Assembly: GCA_024663395.1 (NCBI GenBank)
Contig: JANFAH010000005.1
Location: 1,612,001 to 1,676,000 of the forward strand
Source: Pisolithus tinctorius
Lineage: Eukaryota; Basidiomycota; Agaricomycetes; Boletales; Pisolithaceae
Direction: 5' to 3'
Length of the DNA stretch: 64,000 nt
A program made the position numbers and the translations under genes. This document shows positions 44,031 to 59,541 of this stretch, piece by piece; position 1 is the stretch's first letter; each line of letters opens with the position of its first letter. A model generated the notes under the pieces. It was not told where the DNA came from and did not search any database. It saw only the letters and a program-made list of their open reading frames with translations.

Positions 44031-45452
44031 ATGAACGACGTCTTGCGGTTGAATCACGGTGCAGACGTGTATGTCGTCCGTTCCTGCCACAACGAGGACG
44101 GCACCGATCTTCTCGCCTTAGGAGGGGAACATTCAGTCGAAGTTTACCAGATAGTGAGTCGCGATACTCCACGCCGCTCGTCGTACGTCGGTACATCATA
44201 ATTGATTACTACAGAGCACTGGTACTACGTCGAGGAGACTCGCAACTTTTCACGTTGGCAACAGGGTCACTGCGCTGGCCTGGTCGCCTCGTTCTGTTTC
44301 TCCTAGTCGCAGTGACGAATGGGTGGTCGAGTTTGTTGAGATTCCACTTTCGCGTGCAGGACAAGGATTGACGTGCTATGTCCAGGATCGCGGCGGCTGG
44401 GATTGACTTCGGTCTACACCTTTTGACCAAAAGTTCCTCTTCTGCAGAGACCACATTTCAATTTGGGGGTGGCCTCAGTGGTCACCATGGGAAGGTCAAC
44501 GATATGTGTTTTTGTGGAGGTCGCGACGAAGATAACATGCGATACGTCGCCACTGTTTCGGGTAACCTATCCTCGCCTTCCCTGTCGTATTGCTCACTAA
44601 TATGGAACGCAAGACGACAAGATGCTCATGGTGTGGGACCTAATTCCTCCACTGGATATCTCTTCTGCGATGCCTTCGGAGGGATCGTCTGCCAATGATG
44701 ATTCGTCCTCGCCCAGTCCTCGTCCTCAACCCACAGCCTATGCCATCGCATTCCCTCACCCTCTAACCACGGTCGATTCACATCCTCATAGTAGTAAAGA
44801 GTTTCTTGTGGCAGATTGTCGTGGCTCTGTGTATTTAACGGACTGGAGGACCGATCCAAATCAAACAGAGCAAGGCACTTGGAGACATTCCATCGTTGCT
44901 GAGCTTACAGAACCGCGGGCCATTTCGAATTCGTTGATGGGAACATCATCGCAGGGAAGCGGGTTCGCAGCCTGGAGACGCGACAGTGCTGATATGTAGG
45001 CAGTTCGTATCGCTGCTATTTCTTTGCGGATGACGATTATCCTCTCGACATAGTGTAGGTGTCTCCTGCGGCCCAAGGTTTGCTATCTGGGATCTATCGA
45101 AACTTCGTGGAGGCAAGCCTTTGCATGTCGGAACCAGTTTCCCTGATGGTGGATACACCTTCCGGTTTGTCTTTCTCCTTGGTTGGTCAATCATGGGTAC
45201 TCAGGTCTTTGCTGTAGGTGGTGTCTGACGAACCCGGACTATTTTGCAATCTCTGCTTATTCAAATGCAAGAGGAGCCGTCATTCATGTCCACAATGTTG
45301 GATACGTGCACGCACAGCCTAGTGTTATTAATATTGCGCCTCCACCACATCGCATCCGTGATTTCGACTTCATGGCGGCTTGCGCCCAGCCAGTTTTAGC
45401 GGTGGCGCTCGGTCATGAAGTGGCAATATTTGCTATCGGAAATGACCGTTAG
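44031..45452 (+). CDS. NUP37: WD40 nucleoporin, Nup37-like
   Basis: Nup37 is a WD40 propeller of the Y-complex of the nuclear pore in most fungi (absent from budding yeast). The start MNDVLRLNHGADVYVVRSCH leads to LLALGGEHSVEVYQI. WD-like blocks follow: RLATFHVGNRVTALAWSPRS (about 44240), LSGHHGKVNDMCFCGGRDED (about 44480), a strand MLMVWDLIPPLD (about 44622), KEFLVADCRGSVYLTDWRTD (about 44800) and a C-terminal block ISAYSNARGAVIHVHNVGYV with PPPHRIRDFDFMAA. The stop is at 45450-45452. Four or five short introns, placed by frame changes. The assignment rests on the C-terminal block and overall layout, so another WD40 family remains possible. Confidence 0.65.
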
Positions 45453-45558
45453 GGCACACACCCATCCCCGACCGCAGGGCAGGCAGGACTGCACCGCAGA
45501 GGGCCAGGGGTCTGTCGGGTACCATAGATGTATTCTACACAGATGCTACAAACAACTT

Positions 45559-48429
45559 TCAGTTGCCTACAAAATCATTCTGCGGAAGGATTTGTGTATG
45601 TGGATAGGTATACTGAGTATAATGCCCATTCATGTTGTCAGTGTATGACGGATTACGGAACTGCTCATTCGGGGGAACTGCAACGCTTTCATCGAGCCCA
45701 AGGTGGAATAGCATCATCCGGTAGTAGTTGTCGTCAGCGGTTGTGTAGTTAATCATGTTCATATTGGATACGGCCGGTGCAGGCCCACCTCTGTTGCTTG
45801 TGACGAAAGGAATACTCGCGCCGTTGGGTTGATCTCTTTGAGGATACGGCTCTTGCGTGCCACGTACTGGGTAATAAACCTGTAGATCATCAGGCGGCGA
45901 TGTCGGCAGCTGAGCCGCTACTGTAGTAGGCCCTATTCAATCGAAGTTTGCAACAAAGACTGATACAATCAATGATAGGCATACTTTGAATAGTAGGGTC
46001 TAAATGGACGTCTTGCTGAGTCCGCTCTTGGGAAACACTTGACCGTGTGCGGTGCACACGAATCAGGTGCCATAAAAAACGCGCATGATAGCTCGCGGTT
46101 GATGAAGTCGGGGAGAGCTGAGCAGCTGCGTTGTATGCTTCTGCGGTCCGAGCTATTGTGTCGTAGATATCATTAGCAGCGCCATCAGGTAACTCGGTGC
46201 TAGAACTTCGGAGAAGCTGCTAATGCGCTCAGCTACATCTTATCCGTGCTATGGGTGACTCACTCTCAACAACATTATGGCGGAGTATGCTGTCATTACT
46301 GTCGCGGTTTCTTGTCCATATTGCTTTAAGGACAAACGATGGTTGGTGTGCTAACAAAGCAACAGGGTTTGCTCATGCGTACCAGAACCCCAAGTTCTCT
46401 GAAATCCTTGGAAGCAATACGGAGAACGCTCATTGCATGATCAAAACACGCCGATAGAGCTCTCGAATGATTACTTTTACGGTTCGCCTGGTGCAGACAA
46501 ACTCAACACCTCAGATTCACGGAAAGAGGACGAGTTACCTACTTGAGGGACATTGTCCTGTACACCGAAACTATTCAAAAAGAGGGATGTATAGAGCTGA
46601 AAGAAATGGATAAAGGAGAAGTGAAATGGTTCGCCATTCGCTGCACGGCGGGTTAACCGAGAGTTACTGTATGCCTTGGGATGTGAGACTCCCCTACCTT
46701 TCTGCATTTCACGTTCCCATTTCAACCACCATTGCGAAAGCTTGTAATTTGCGGTGTTTAGCGCCGCGTCGATGTCCACTTGTCCATTGCCACCACTGTT
46801 GAGGCTTCTACCAGTGAGCTTGTCGGTCGTCTCAGCCTAACACCGTGCTTAACTTCCAATCTACAGAATCATTAGGTTGTACCCACCGCTGTTCGGCGAA
46901 GTTGAGCAAAGGCAGCCACCACAACGTCATGGCAACGAGTGGATGCACTGCCATGCAGGTGCCAGGTATCCGAGTGCCTTATGAGCTCGTCCTGCCAGGG
47001 CATGTCATGGTAAAGGTAAGCAAGAAGGGAAATGATCACACCTCGGGGAGCATCCAATGACGGCCTGTCTGTATACTAAGACTTCGATCATGAATGAATA
47101 GGACAAGATAGGTTCGCTCGCGGTTTCTTCGCTCCCTTAGCTGGAATTCCGTTTCGTTCGGGGGAGGTTTCGCAACGAAGCGATTGAGACCAAGCTCGAC
47201 AGCCATGCGACAAGCCTTGCCATTCACACATCAGTACTTAGTCGGGTTCTTGACACACTGCTCACGTAACCAATATACGTCCACGTGCACTGCAGGAATG
47301 TGGTATGTCAGCTAGGCCCCGAGTAAAGTAAGGGCGACTCACATTGTCTTCTTGTTCTCTCCAGTAGGTCATACATGCGAATGCCTGGACCACCTCGACA
47401 CCTTTCCATGCTTTCGAGAATGCACAAAGAGCCAGATCGTGAGCGAGGCGAAGGCAATCCTTGTAAAGGTTCGGTTCGAAAAATTTGCAGCCAGCCATCA
47501 TCAAAGCAGTGAACAGGAATGGGGATTTGGATCTAACGTAGTCGACAGAGTGCAATGCCGGGTCGAATAGGTTGATGAATGGGTTGAGACGCAGCATGAT
47601 GAGGTCGAAAATGATTCGTGCCTTTTCTTCGGTGATAAGTCCTGTTGTTATTGGGTCATCACATCCATCGAGAAGCGATGAAGGACGCGACTGCTGGTGG
47701 TTGGGATCATTTCCAGCTTGGAGCAGTATGGTGGTGTGATAGGGGGACTTGTGCTCTGGGTTGAGTATGGTTTTGAAGAAAGAGTTTTCCCTGCGAATCA
47801 TTTTAGCAGGGAACTTCTCGTCGGACCGATCGCCGTCTTCCTCTTCGTCACCGTCGGGGGGACACTTCGCTAAACAGGACAATGTTTGCGAGCAATGTCA
47901 TGGAGAATGAGCTATGGAGGTACCTGACGAGCCATATTGATCGGGACGGACCACCGAGCCGCCGAAAGAAGAATCAGTTTGGGGTGAGCGGGAGTCGATG
48001 GTGTAAACAGGGGTGGTTGGCGTCTCGTTAATTTGCTTAAGCTTCGCAGCGTTCAGTCCCTTTTCGAGACGTCGCAACATCTTGGATGCTTCGGACAATC
48101 TGCAAAAAAATGTGAGAGAGTAGGGTGGTATGTTGTCACAAAGGCCTTACTTCGAACCTGGTTTGCGGCCCCGTCGATGTTTTTCGAACACACATCTAGA
48201 CATGTGTTTTGATAAGAAAATATTGCTAGAACTATCGGGTAATGCATACTCTGAGTTTGTCCTTCTGCATCGCTGGCAGGGTTTTTCACCGTCTTCTGCT
48301 CCGACGCATTTCATCTGGGAAAAAGTGAGCATAGACACATGCAGCGGCGGTGTATGCCACCTTGGCAGCCCGACACACAGTGCAAGCTCTAGCATTGCGT
48401 ACAACTGGTTGTTTTGATCTGCGATACAT
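45559..48429 (-). CDS. Zn2Cys6 transcription factor with fungal-specific regulatory domain
   Basis: The N-terminal binuclear zinc cluster is split by introns: ARACTVCRAAK, then MKCVGAEDGEKPCQRCRRTN, then a last cysteine in CVFEKHRRGRKPGSK. A linker/coiled region (SEASKMLRRLEKGLNAA) follows. The middle regulatory domain contains ITEEKARIIFDLIMLRLNPF, SPFLFTALMMAGCKFFEPNL and, after introns, YACRMAVELGLNRFVAKPPP with ERTYLVLFIHDRSLSIQTGR, as in the Fungal_trans family. The C-terminus is Asn/Tyr/Gln-rich (NMNMINYTTADDNYYRMMLF) and would be an activation region. The start at 48429 (MYRRSKQPVVRN) is the first ATG before the cluster. Targets cannot be inferred. Confidence 0.85.
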
Positions 48430-49485
48430 GAGGCTGTCCAGAATACGCGTGGCAGAAAGCAATGTCCTAGTGGACTCACGATGACTTAGAGTGTTCGTCA
48501 AGACCCTCTGAGGAGGTTTGCATTGCCGGGGACCTGGGGTTTTAACAGGGGCGGTTATCAACGTCAACGGTGACTCGGCGTCAGTTTATCGACCGGGGAA
48601 GATCGGTTAATTAAGAGTTAAAGTCAATGCGGCGTTCCGGCAGGGAACTCAGCAGCCAAGCAGCAGACCTCGCGAACACAGGCGAGGGGGGTATGGAATG
48701 GAAGCTGGTATAGCTGGGCAACAAGCTGGAAGACGAGCGTTGATATCGATGAGAGGGAGAGAGATGGGGGAAAGAGCCTTAGCAGCGGGATCCGTTGCAA
48801 ATAAAGCCGGGCGGCAAAAGAACCTCCATAGGTTGCCGTCTTCGGCAACTACGGCAATCAATTGGATGTCCGACCTCAAGCCGCTCATTTCCAGAAAAGG
48901 CATCTGCATCCATTTGCTTCCGTGCGACCGGAAGCACCTTGCTGTGTCGAGTGAGCACCAGCACCACTCGGGACAGTCCTTCGCTACTATTCCAACGGTT
49001 TGGCCAGGAGAGGGAGAGTCCATTTACCAATCAGACTCCCTGGAAATGAAATCAGAAAACGTTGCTCGAACTTGGCCTATTGGGGGAACAGCAGGATCAT
49101 AAGTAAAATTTGACTCATTAATCAGCTTCCTGTTCTCCCACGTCCGTGAGCGTCGTGCAGATGGCTGTGACAGGTGTGATTTGTCACGCCAGCACCATCA
49201 TGTAAGCGGTATTACTAATCTGGTAGTCGTTATCAGGCCATGCTTCACTGGTACAGAGTGGCATCGCAACATCGACCCCAGTCGCAACTGCGGGTGCTGG
49301 TGACAATTCGCATGGGCGAGTTCAAATCGCCGACTACTCGACCACCAGTTCACCATCGCTGCGATCTATGGGTGACCCTGGTGGGTCAGCCGTCATCGAT
49401 CATCCCAGCCTCGTGGATAGTCCCCTTTGTGGTATGAATTCAGGTTCACGTCAACAGTCTGCCTAGCCTCCCAGGCTTCTCCACC
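48430..49485. other. Upstream region of the transcription factor, no gene recognised
   Basis: About 1 kb between two outward-facing genes. Open frames on both strands at 48620-49100 have no familiar motif or intron pattern. The segment 49250-49435 may be a 5' exon of the next gene: one frame there runs to a possible donor at 49434 (GTATGA) and could join at 49472 in phase with the downstream frame. Confidence 0.4.
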
Positions 49486-50377
49486 ATGTCTCCACTGTCC
49501 CCTGCACCGCTGGCGCACCCGAGCGCAGGCAGTCACTTGGTGCTCCCTCACTATTTCGCTACCTCTAGCAGCCTTTCGACTACCGTTCTTACACCAGCTT
49601 CTACCGCAGTCTGCGGGACCTCTGCCGGACTGTTTGTTGCCGTCGTCGCACTGCTCAGTTGGAAATGGAGATGCTGGGACCAAGGTGCGCCTCGAGAACA
49701 ACCTCGTCACGTCAGTTTTACGCACGTTAGCGTTTGAGCTATCGAATGCTAACGTCGTCGAATAGCGCAGGGTCCTGACCAAAAAAGCAAAACCGCCCTC
49801 TTCTGAGGCGGAGATGGCGTCGGCATCGAGTGCCACGGCCAACACATTTCAGCCCATTGTTACAGACGCAGCCACTACCGATAAGGACCAGAGTGTAGAT
49901 GCAGCAACAGTGATTCATCCAACTTTGCCTGTCGCATCAAGACCCACCTCGCTCCAAATATTACCACCAAGACCTCTCAGAAGTGCAGCTCGTATGGAGT
50001 CAAGATTTCCTCCCGCTGTCCATCTACACAGAGGTCTCTCATACAAAGCATCGACTATTACTTCTTCATCGGTTTACTCGACACAAAGCGGAGAGGAACA
50101 TCGGGTCCAGGTACCTCCGTCAGTTATCGTTGCAGCTCTTGGTCCACACCTGGAGCAGGGCCTCTCAGCTGATTACCAGGGCCTAGCCTTGACGCGTCGC
50201 CCAACCTACGGGAGTAGCCAACTGGCAGCAATCTCCAAAACGCCAAATGAAGCAGGCCTCTCCCCGCAGATGAACCGCTTGTCGCATCTCAGTGCTGAAT
50301 CTTTATATCTCAATATGCAGCTTGTGGATCCAGCTTTGATGACGGTTCCGATTGGACTTGCCTACGGTGGGGAATAG
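49486..50377 (+). CDS. Hypothetical single-pass membrane protein
   Basis: Family not recognised. Two exons, join(49486..49710, 49766..50377), join in phase across a 55-nt intron (GTCAGT to ATAG). An N-terminal Ser/Thr/Pro-rich stretch (PLAHPSAGSHLVLPHYFATS) precedes one hydrophobic segment (SAGLFVAVVALLSW) followed at once by basic residues (KWRCW, RRVLTKKAK), the usual inside-positive layout. The remaining 200 residues are low-complexity, rich in Ser, Ala and Pro. Such proteins are common fungal wall or plasma-membrane sensors, but nothing here proves that. A further 5' exon is possible, so the start is uncertain. Confidence 0.6.
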
Positions 50378-50654
50378 GACTGTTACTGACACATACTTGT
50401 ACGATATATGCAACGCATTCAGGACACTTGACAGAAGCATTTGGTATTGCCACAGGTGCTTCATTATTCGGGGCTTACTTCCCTATTTACACACCTAGCG
50501 CAGTGGACTGTATTTGATGAAAGTGCTCAAGCATAGATTTGTAGCCAATGAAAATGGTCGTTTCTCTTACTCATTGCATATCCAGCCTCGCGTCCAACGA
50601 TTGTACAACAGAAGCCAGTTTCTAGCTGAAGACCTGCCGAATGAAAAGCGCAGT

Positions 50655-51327
50655 TCACGCACCCCGACCGCCTCGAAAACTTGCACGTGAACCCCACCCT
50701 CCTCCACGACCGCCCGAGTTGCCCCTGAAACCCCCGCGGTGAACACCTCTCGTGTTGGGCATACCTCTGCCGCGACCTCTGCCACGCTGAGGTCCTCCTC
50801 GCATAGCATTGCCTCCCCGCCCACGGCGGCCGACTCCTGGTCCGGTCCCCCTGGTCCTTCCTGCAAACAATGAATGTCGGTACGCCAGGAGCTGCTTGAC
50901 GTGCCATACCTATAACTTTCGGTTTGGGAAGGAAACGCTCGACGGGAAGTAGTTTGTCGCTTCCAATGTAGACTTTGTCGCCCTTTTTAAAACTACTTGC
51001 GATCATGCCTTCATTCATTTTGATGGAAAAGTACACCTCGTTGATGGGGCCAAGTATTTCGTCGACCTTGCCGATAGCTGATTTATTTTGCAGGTAAATG
51101 GGAGCATTGAAGTAAGGGACTTTGTCAGGTATCAGAGAAGCGCAGAGCATCTCATCCTCCACCGCATGCATAAAAGAGCCTACTTCTACTCGCAAACATC
51201 GGTCAGAAAGCCACTCCGAGTATCAGATTCACTTGCCCAGAACTGTCTCTGGTGGGCCCTGTGGACCCCCACCGCGCCCAAAACCTCTCCCACCCCGTGC
51301 AGCACCTCTTGAGTACCCCCGATTCAT
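50655..51327 (-). CDS. GAR1: H/ACA snoRNP subunit Gar1
   Basis: Gar1 is a core protein of H/ACA ribonucleoproteins, which pseudouridylate rRNA and snRNA. Three exons, complement(50655..50860, 50910..51185, 51237..51327), give 190 residues. An N-terminal Gly/Arg-rich tract ([20 protein letters not shown]) leads to the core barrel: [35 protein letters not shown] and [17 protein letters not shown]. The C-terminus is a second Gly/Arg-rich tract (GRRGRGG ... GGRGGGWG ... FRGGRGA). The first intron works only with a GC donor (GCAAGT at 51236): this gives PETVLEVGSF, as in the family, whereas the GT two bases on does not give the right frame. Confidence 0.92.
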
Positions 51328-51424
51328 TATGCGTGAGGTTGAAGATCGTCGCTTATGTAATCCCACACTCCGAGAGAATCACATCACATCTACTCACCAG
51401 CCTCGCTGGCTGTCTTGCATCGGC
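51328..51424. promoter_or_regulatory. Divergent promoter of GAR1 and PEX6
   Basis: 97 bp between the GAR1 ATG and the ATG I chose for PEX6. No recognised motif. If PEX6 starts at an earlier codon the gap would be smaller. Confidence 0.35.
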
Positions 51425-55200
<3,776 letters not shown>

Positions 55201-55541
55201 CACATATCTGATTCCTAGTTGTAGAAGTGTTTGAGTGACTTTGTCCTGATGTTGATAGAAACTGTCAAGTCCACAGTCCAATGATCTCCAATGTTGCACA
55301 GCTCAGAAGAGCTGAATAGAATGAGATTGATGTGTGTCTGTGTCACATACATGACTCCTGGACTCAAGCCCAGTACAGTCTAGACTCACAGCCCCTATCT
55401 CTGGCCACACCAGGGTTAGGTTACCTCCTATCAGGTGTAAGGTTGTAGGACTCTTTTGGTATCACCAGTGAACACAATCAAAGTATGGTATTCACAGTGA
55501 AGGAAAAAAGAGTAGTTTACATGTAAAATCTATGCAACCTA
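55201..55541. other. 3' flank of PEX6
   Basis: CpG-poor AT-leaning sequence between the PEX6 stop and the TA where the Tc1-like element begins. No gene seen. Confidence 0.5.
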
Positions 55542-56345
55542 CAGTGGCTCAAAAAACTGTCCACATGTTTCACACTAGTTATGACTAAATGCAATAACCC
55601 CTAACCCTAGTCCTAAACCATGAGTGTATGAAATAAAGTACTTACTCTTGGCTTTCTATGGGTCCAAGAATTAAGTGATTTGGATAGGAATTGATAGAAT
55701 AGCAACCATTTGAATGACATGTCATGCAGACAGTTTTTTGACTTTATAAAAATCCAACTATCTAGTACTTGGTGTGAGCTCCTTTGGCCTTGATAACTGC
55801 TTCAACTCTTCTAGGCATGCTTTCTATCCATTTTTGACACTCTTCCACAGAAATCTTCCCCCACTCCACTACCACCCTTTCCCATAATTGATGAACTCCT
55901 GTAGGAGCACTCTCATAACCTGAGAGAGATCTTTTGAGGTGATTCCAAGTGTGTTCAATTGGGTTGAGGTCTGGAGATTGTGCAGGCCAGTCTAGAAGCT
56001 TGATATCCTGCTCTTCAAACCATTTCTGGGCTCTGCTAGAGGTATGCTTGGGGTCATTATCTTGTTGAAAGATAATGTCATCTTCTGGAATTCCAGATTC
56101 CTCCATGCTTTGAAGCAACCCTTCCAGCAAAATGGCCACATACTGTTCAGCATCCATCCTTCCCTCAACCTCACTCAAGACCCCAACACCATTCCACCCT
56201 ATACATCCCCAAACCATGAGTGAACCTCCTCCAAACTTGACTGTACCTTTGACCTCTCTGGAAATAAGCCCTTCACCCTTCTTTTTCCACACATACTCTT
56301 GTCCATCTGACCCAATCCTGTTGATTTTGGTCTCATCTGACCATA
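55542..56345 (-). mobile_element. Tc1/mariner element, transposase 3' half
   Basis: The minus-strand frame 56358-55762 encodes the C-terminal catalytic part of a Tc1-type DDE transposase: WSDETKIN with the first Asp, FQQDNDPKHTSSRAQKWFEE with the second, and DWPAQSPDLNPIEHTWNHLK with the Glu. The frame has no stop for about 195 codons. The outer end is a terminal repeat starting CAGTGGCTCAAAAAACTGTC at 55542, preceded by the TA target. The N-terminal half, with the DNA-binding domain, is missing because the fold-back element starts inside the coding sequence, and it is not found on the other side. Confidence 0.85.
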
Positions 56346-56347
56346 TA

Positions 56348-58630
56348 CAGTGGCTCACAAAATTGTCCCAATGTTTGCATGTTTTTCATTAATCATGGTG
56401 TAGCAAGTGAACTATCATCATTGAGTCCAAGGTGTTGGTGGATGGACCAAAGCAGCTGGTGATGGCTCTCTGATGACCCATATTACATAATATCTGAATA
56501 GAAACTGATGACAGAATACCCAAATGAAAATGAGAGCTCATTGGGACAATTATGTAACTTTGTGATATACTGGGGATGTAGTCCTTGGGAACACATATAA
56601 AACATGGTGAGATGCTCACCAATGCTTACATAATGTATCACATGGTCTACTGAATGATTTGTCAACAAACAAACAATGCCAAACAGTGATTTTGCACCAC
56701 TAAGCCTCCTTGCTTTAACACAAGTCAAGAAATCACCATTCTGGCTCATCAGGGACTTTCTTTCAGGGCAACCTCAGCAAATGCTGGGTACACTATAGTA
56801 TAATCAATAGAATATGCTATCAGCACCATTGGTCTCTTCAGAAACCTGCTGGCAGTCATCTCCTGCACTGTTTCCCCACCAATGCCCCATGTATCCTGGA
56901 ACTAATCAGTACTGTGAGAGCTGAGAATGATGTGGAGGTCCAATCTGGCATTCATTCTATCATAAACAAACCATTCACCCATTAACTAGTGCATTTCTGT
57001 GAAGGGGAAACTGGTATAGAGGTCAGGGGGAAGCTAAACCCTCTCTCACTCCAGGTACCATGGGAAGGATATGCTACTGAGCTGCCAGGTTGCACATTCC
57101 TGGCCTTCTATCTGGCACTGGATATTTCCTTTAGTCTTATATGACCAAATGACTCCTTCCCAGTGATCCCCAGTTCAGCTCAGAGTGCAGTCTGGCCAAC
57201 CCTCCCATGGTACTGGGAGTGCCCAGGAGGGTTGTGCTTCACCTGAGCCTTCAGGCAGGCTTTTCTTCAGCCTAGATGTACTAGTTAGTTGGTGAATGGT
57301 TTGTTTATGATAGAATGAATGCCAGATTGGACCTCCACATCGTTCTCAGCTCTCACAGTGTCATAACTGTGCATTCACTCTAAGTCTCTACTCACTCCGC
57401 ACCAACTCTGCCCACCTTCTATCATCTACAAACCATCTCTGCTCTGACTGCTGTTGGACTTGTGTTGCTCTCCTACCAGACTGAGCGGACTGTTCTCTGA
57501 GTGGTCATGTGACTACCTTCAGACTTCTCCCTGACAGTGTGCAGTCAGGTACTCCACAGTGTGCATGCCACATGGTCCAGCATCTGGACTGTTTCCTTTT
57601 CTGGATGTTCTATGTTACCTGTTTGTATGTCCTCCATCTACCCTTCATTTGTTGTCTAGGAAGTTTTTACTTGAAAATTTCTGGGTCTCCATATGTCAGT
57701 TCCGATTCTGGTTACTGTACCTCTGTAACAGTATAAAAGCATGTATCATACTCCGCTGTTCTTCAGTACGAATATCAACTTAGTTCCTACTCCTTCTGTC
57801 TCTGACTTCTGCCTGTTGGAGTTATCTCTGACTCTCCATCTGTACTCTCCCTCTGAAATATGAGGGCTGAGATCATGCAAGGGGGTAGCACATGAGCTAA
57901 ACCCAATACCCTCACTCCGCTCCACCTTTGTCTCGGCGGTCTTCGTTCCTGCCAACACTCTGCTAGTCAGAGTTCTGTTCCTGTGTGTTGGACTTGCTTC
58001 CAGACCCTTCTCTAGACCTTATATAGTGTCAGAGTTGGTCAGAGTAGGCCCGAACTTGACACACAGTACTGATTAGTTCCAGGATACATGGGGCATTGGT
58101 GGGGAAACAGTGCAGGAGATGACTGCCAGCAGGTTTCTGAAGAGACCAATGGTGCTGATAGCATATTCTATTGATTATACTATAGTGTACCCAGCATTTG
58201 CTGAGGTTGCCCTGAAAGAAAGTCCCTGATGAGCCAGAATGGTGATTTCTTGACTTGTGTTAAAGCAAGGAGGCTTAGTGGTGCAAAATCACTGTTTGGC
58301 ATTGTTTGTTTGTTGACAAATCATTCAGTAGACCATGTGATACATTATGTAAGCATTGGTGAGCATCTCACCATGTTTTATATGTGTTCCCAAGGACTAC
58401 ATCCCCAGTATATCACAAAGTTACATAATTGTCCCAATGAGCTCTCATTTTCATTTGGGTATTCTGTCATCAGTTTCTATTCAGATATTATGTAATATGG
58501 GTCATCAGAGAGCCATCACCAGCTGCTTTGGTCCATCCACCAACACCTTGGACTCAATGATGATAGTTCACTTGCTACACCATGATTAATGAAAAACATG
58601 CAAACATTGGGACAATTTTGTGAGTCACTG
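56348..58630. mobile_element. Fold-back element FB1, interrupted by a solo LTR
   Basis: The two ends are long inverted repeats: CAGTGGCTCACAAAATTGTC at 56348 and its inverse ending CACTG at 58630, each followed outward by TA. The arms run about 650 bp; the left arm is 56348-57000 and the right arm is 57285-57358 plus 58067-58630. An 88-codon frame in the left arm (56483-56749, minus) and one in the right arm (58229-58495, plus) translate identically, so the arms are nearly identical. About 285 bp of unique sequence lies between. It encodes no transposase. Its end resembles the end of the Tc1-like element next to it. Confidence 0.85.
57359..58061 (+). mobile_element. Solo LTR (703 bp) with 5-bp target duplication
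   Basis: It starts TGTCATAACTG and ends GAACTTGACA, so the borders are TGTCA/TGACA, the inverted ends of an LTR. CACAG precedes it (57354-57358) and follows it (58062-58066). The left arm of FB1 shows the unoccupied site: its inverse reads CTCTCACAGTACTGATTAG with a single CACAG. The strand is assigned by orientation only. A TATA-like motif (GTATAAAAGC at about 57731) lies inside, as expected of an LTR promoter. Confidence 0.9.
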
Positions 58631-58632
58631 TA

Positions 58633-59539
58633 TGTATGTGCCTGTAAGCTAGAGGGATCTACCCAATTCCAGCTTCATCTGTGCCCACTGGACCTGTTCT
58701 CAGCCCAGTCTGCCTCTACTGGCCCTCCACCAGACTTGGCTGGTGTACCAGAGGACTACAACAACTTTGCTGATGTCTTTAGCAAAGCCAAGGCATCTAC
58801 TCTCCCACCACACTGGGAGTATGACCTTAAGATTGAACTGGAAGAGGGGACTACACCACCCATAGGAACCATCTACTTGCTATCCCTGGTCAAGCTGCAA
58901 GCTCTCTGGGCCTTCATTGATGAAAACCTGACTACTGGTTTCATCTGGCCCACCTCTTCCCCCTATGCTGCACTGGTCCTCTTCATAAAGAAGAAGGACA
59001 GTTCACTCTGGTTATGTGTTGACTTCTGGGGCCTCAACAAACTCACCAACAAGGACTGGTATCCCCTACCACTAATCTCAGACCTCCTCAACTTCCCTAG
59101 CCATGCCAAAATATACACCAAGATCAACCTGAGGCACACATACCACCTCATCTGGATTGCCCCCAGTGATGGGTGGAAAACAGCCTTCAGAACATGCTAT
59201 GGGTCATATGAGTGGATGGTGATGTCCTTCAGTCTTACCAATGCACTGGCCACCTTCCAGCAGTTTGTCAATTCAATCTTTGCAGATATGTTAGATGTCT
59301 GCATTATTGTCTACCTTTGCAACATCCTGATCTATTCTGGAGATGGATCCTCTCATAAGCAGCATTGTCCAGGAGGTCCTTTGCTGGCTCCAGTTGCATG
59401 GCCTATATGCCAAACTGGAGAAGTGCAAATTCCACTCAGACTTGGTGGAATATTTGGGTTACCACTTGTCTCCAACCAGCCTTACTATGTCTTCAGAATA
59501 GGTCAAAAGCCATCTGTGACTGGCCCAAGCCCCAGAAGG
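58633..59539 (+). pseudogene. Ty3/Gypsy reverse transcriptase remnant
   Basis: The frame reads through protease-RT linker and RT motifs: NFADVFSKAKASTLPPHWEY, GFIWPTSSPYAALVLFIKKK, NKDWYPLPLISDLL and a segment YGSYEWMVMSFSLTNALATF. The catalytic YxDD motif is changed to YLCNILIYS, so both catalytic aspartates are lost. After about 59340 the frame shifts. The RNase H border CDWPKPQKV is cut at 59540 by the next insertion. Gag, integrase and LTRs in place are not seen. It is a dead fragment. Confidence 0.85.
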
Positions 59540-59541
59540 TA

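Noticed and set aside
49393..49845. 150-codon minus-strand frame over the membrane-protein gene
   Set aside because: Shadow of the plus-strand exons, which join in phase across a normal intron.
55590..55625. CCCCTAACCCTAG-like sequence resembling telomere repeat
   Set aside because: Fewer than two units, within the 3' part of the Tc1-like element; not an array.
56483..58495. Two identical 88-codon ORFs as a duplicated gene
   Set aside because: They are mirror positions in the arms of the fold-back element FB1; no family features.
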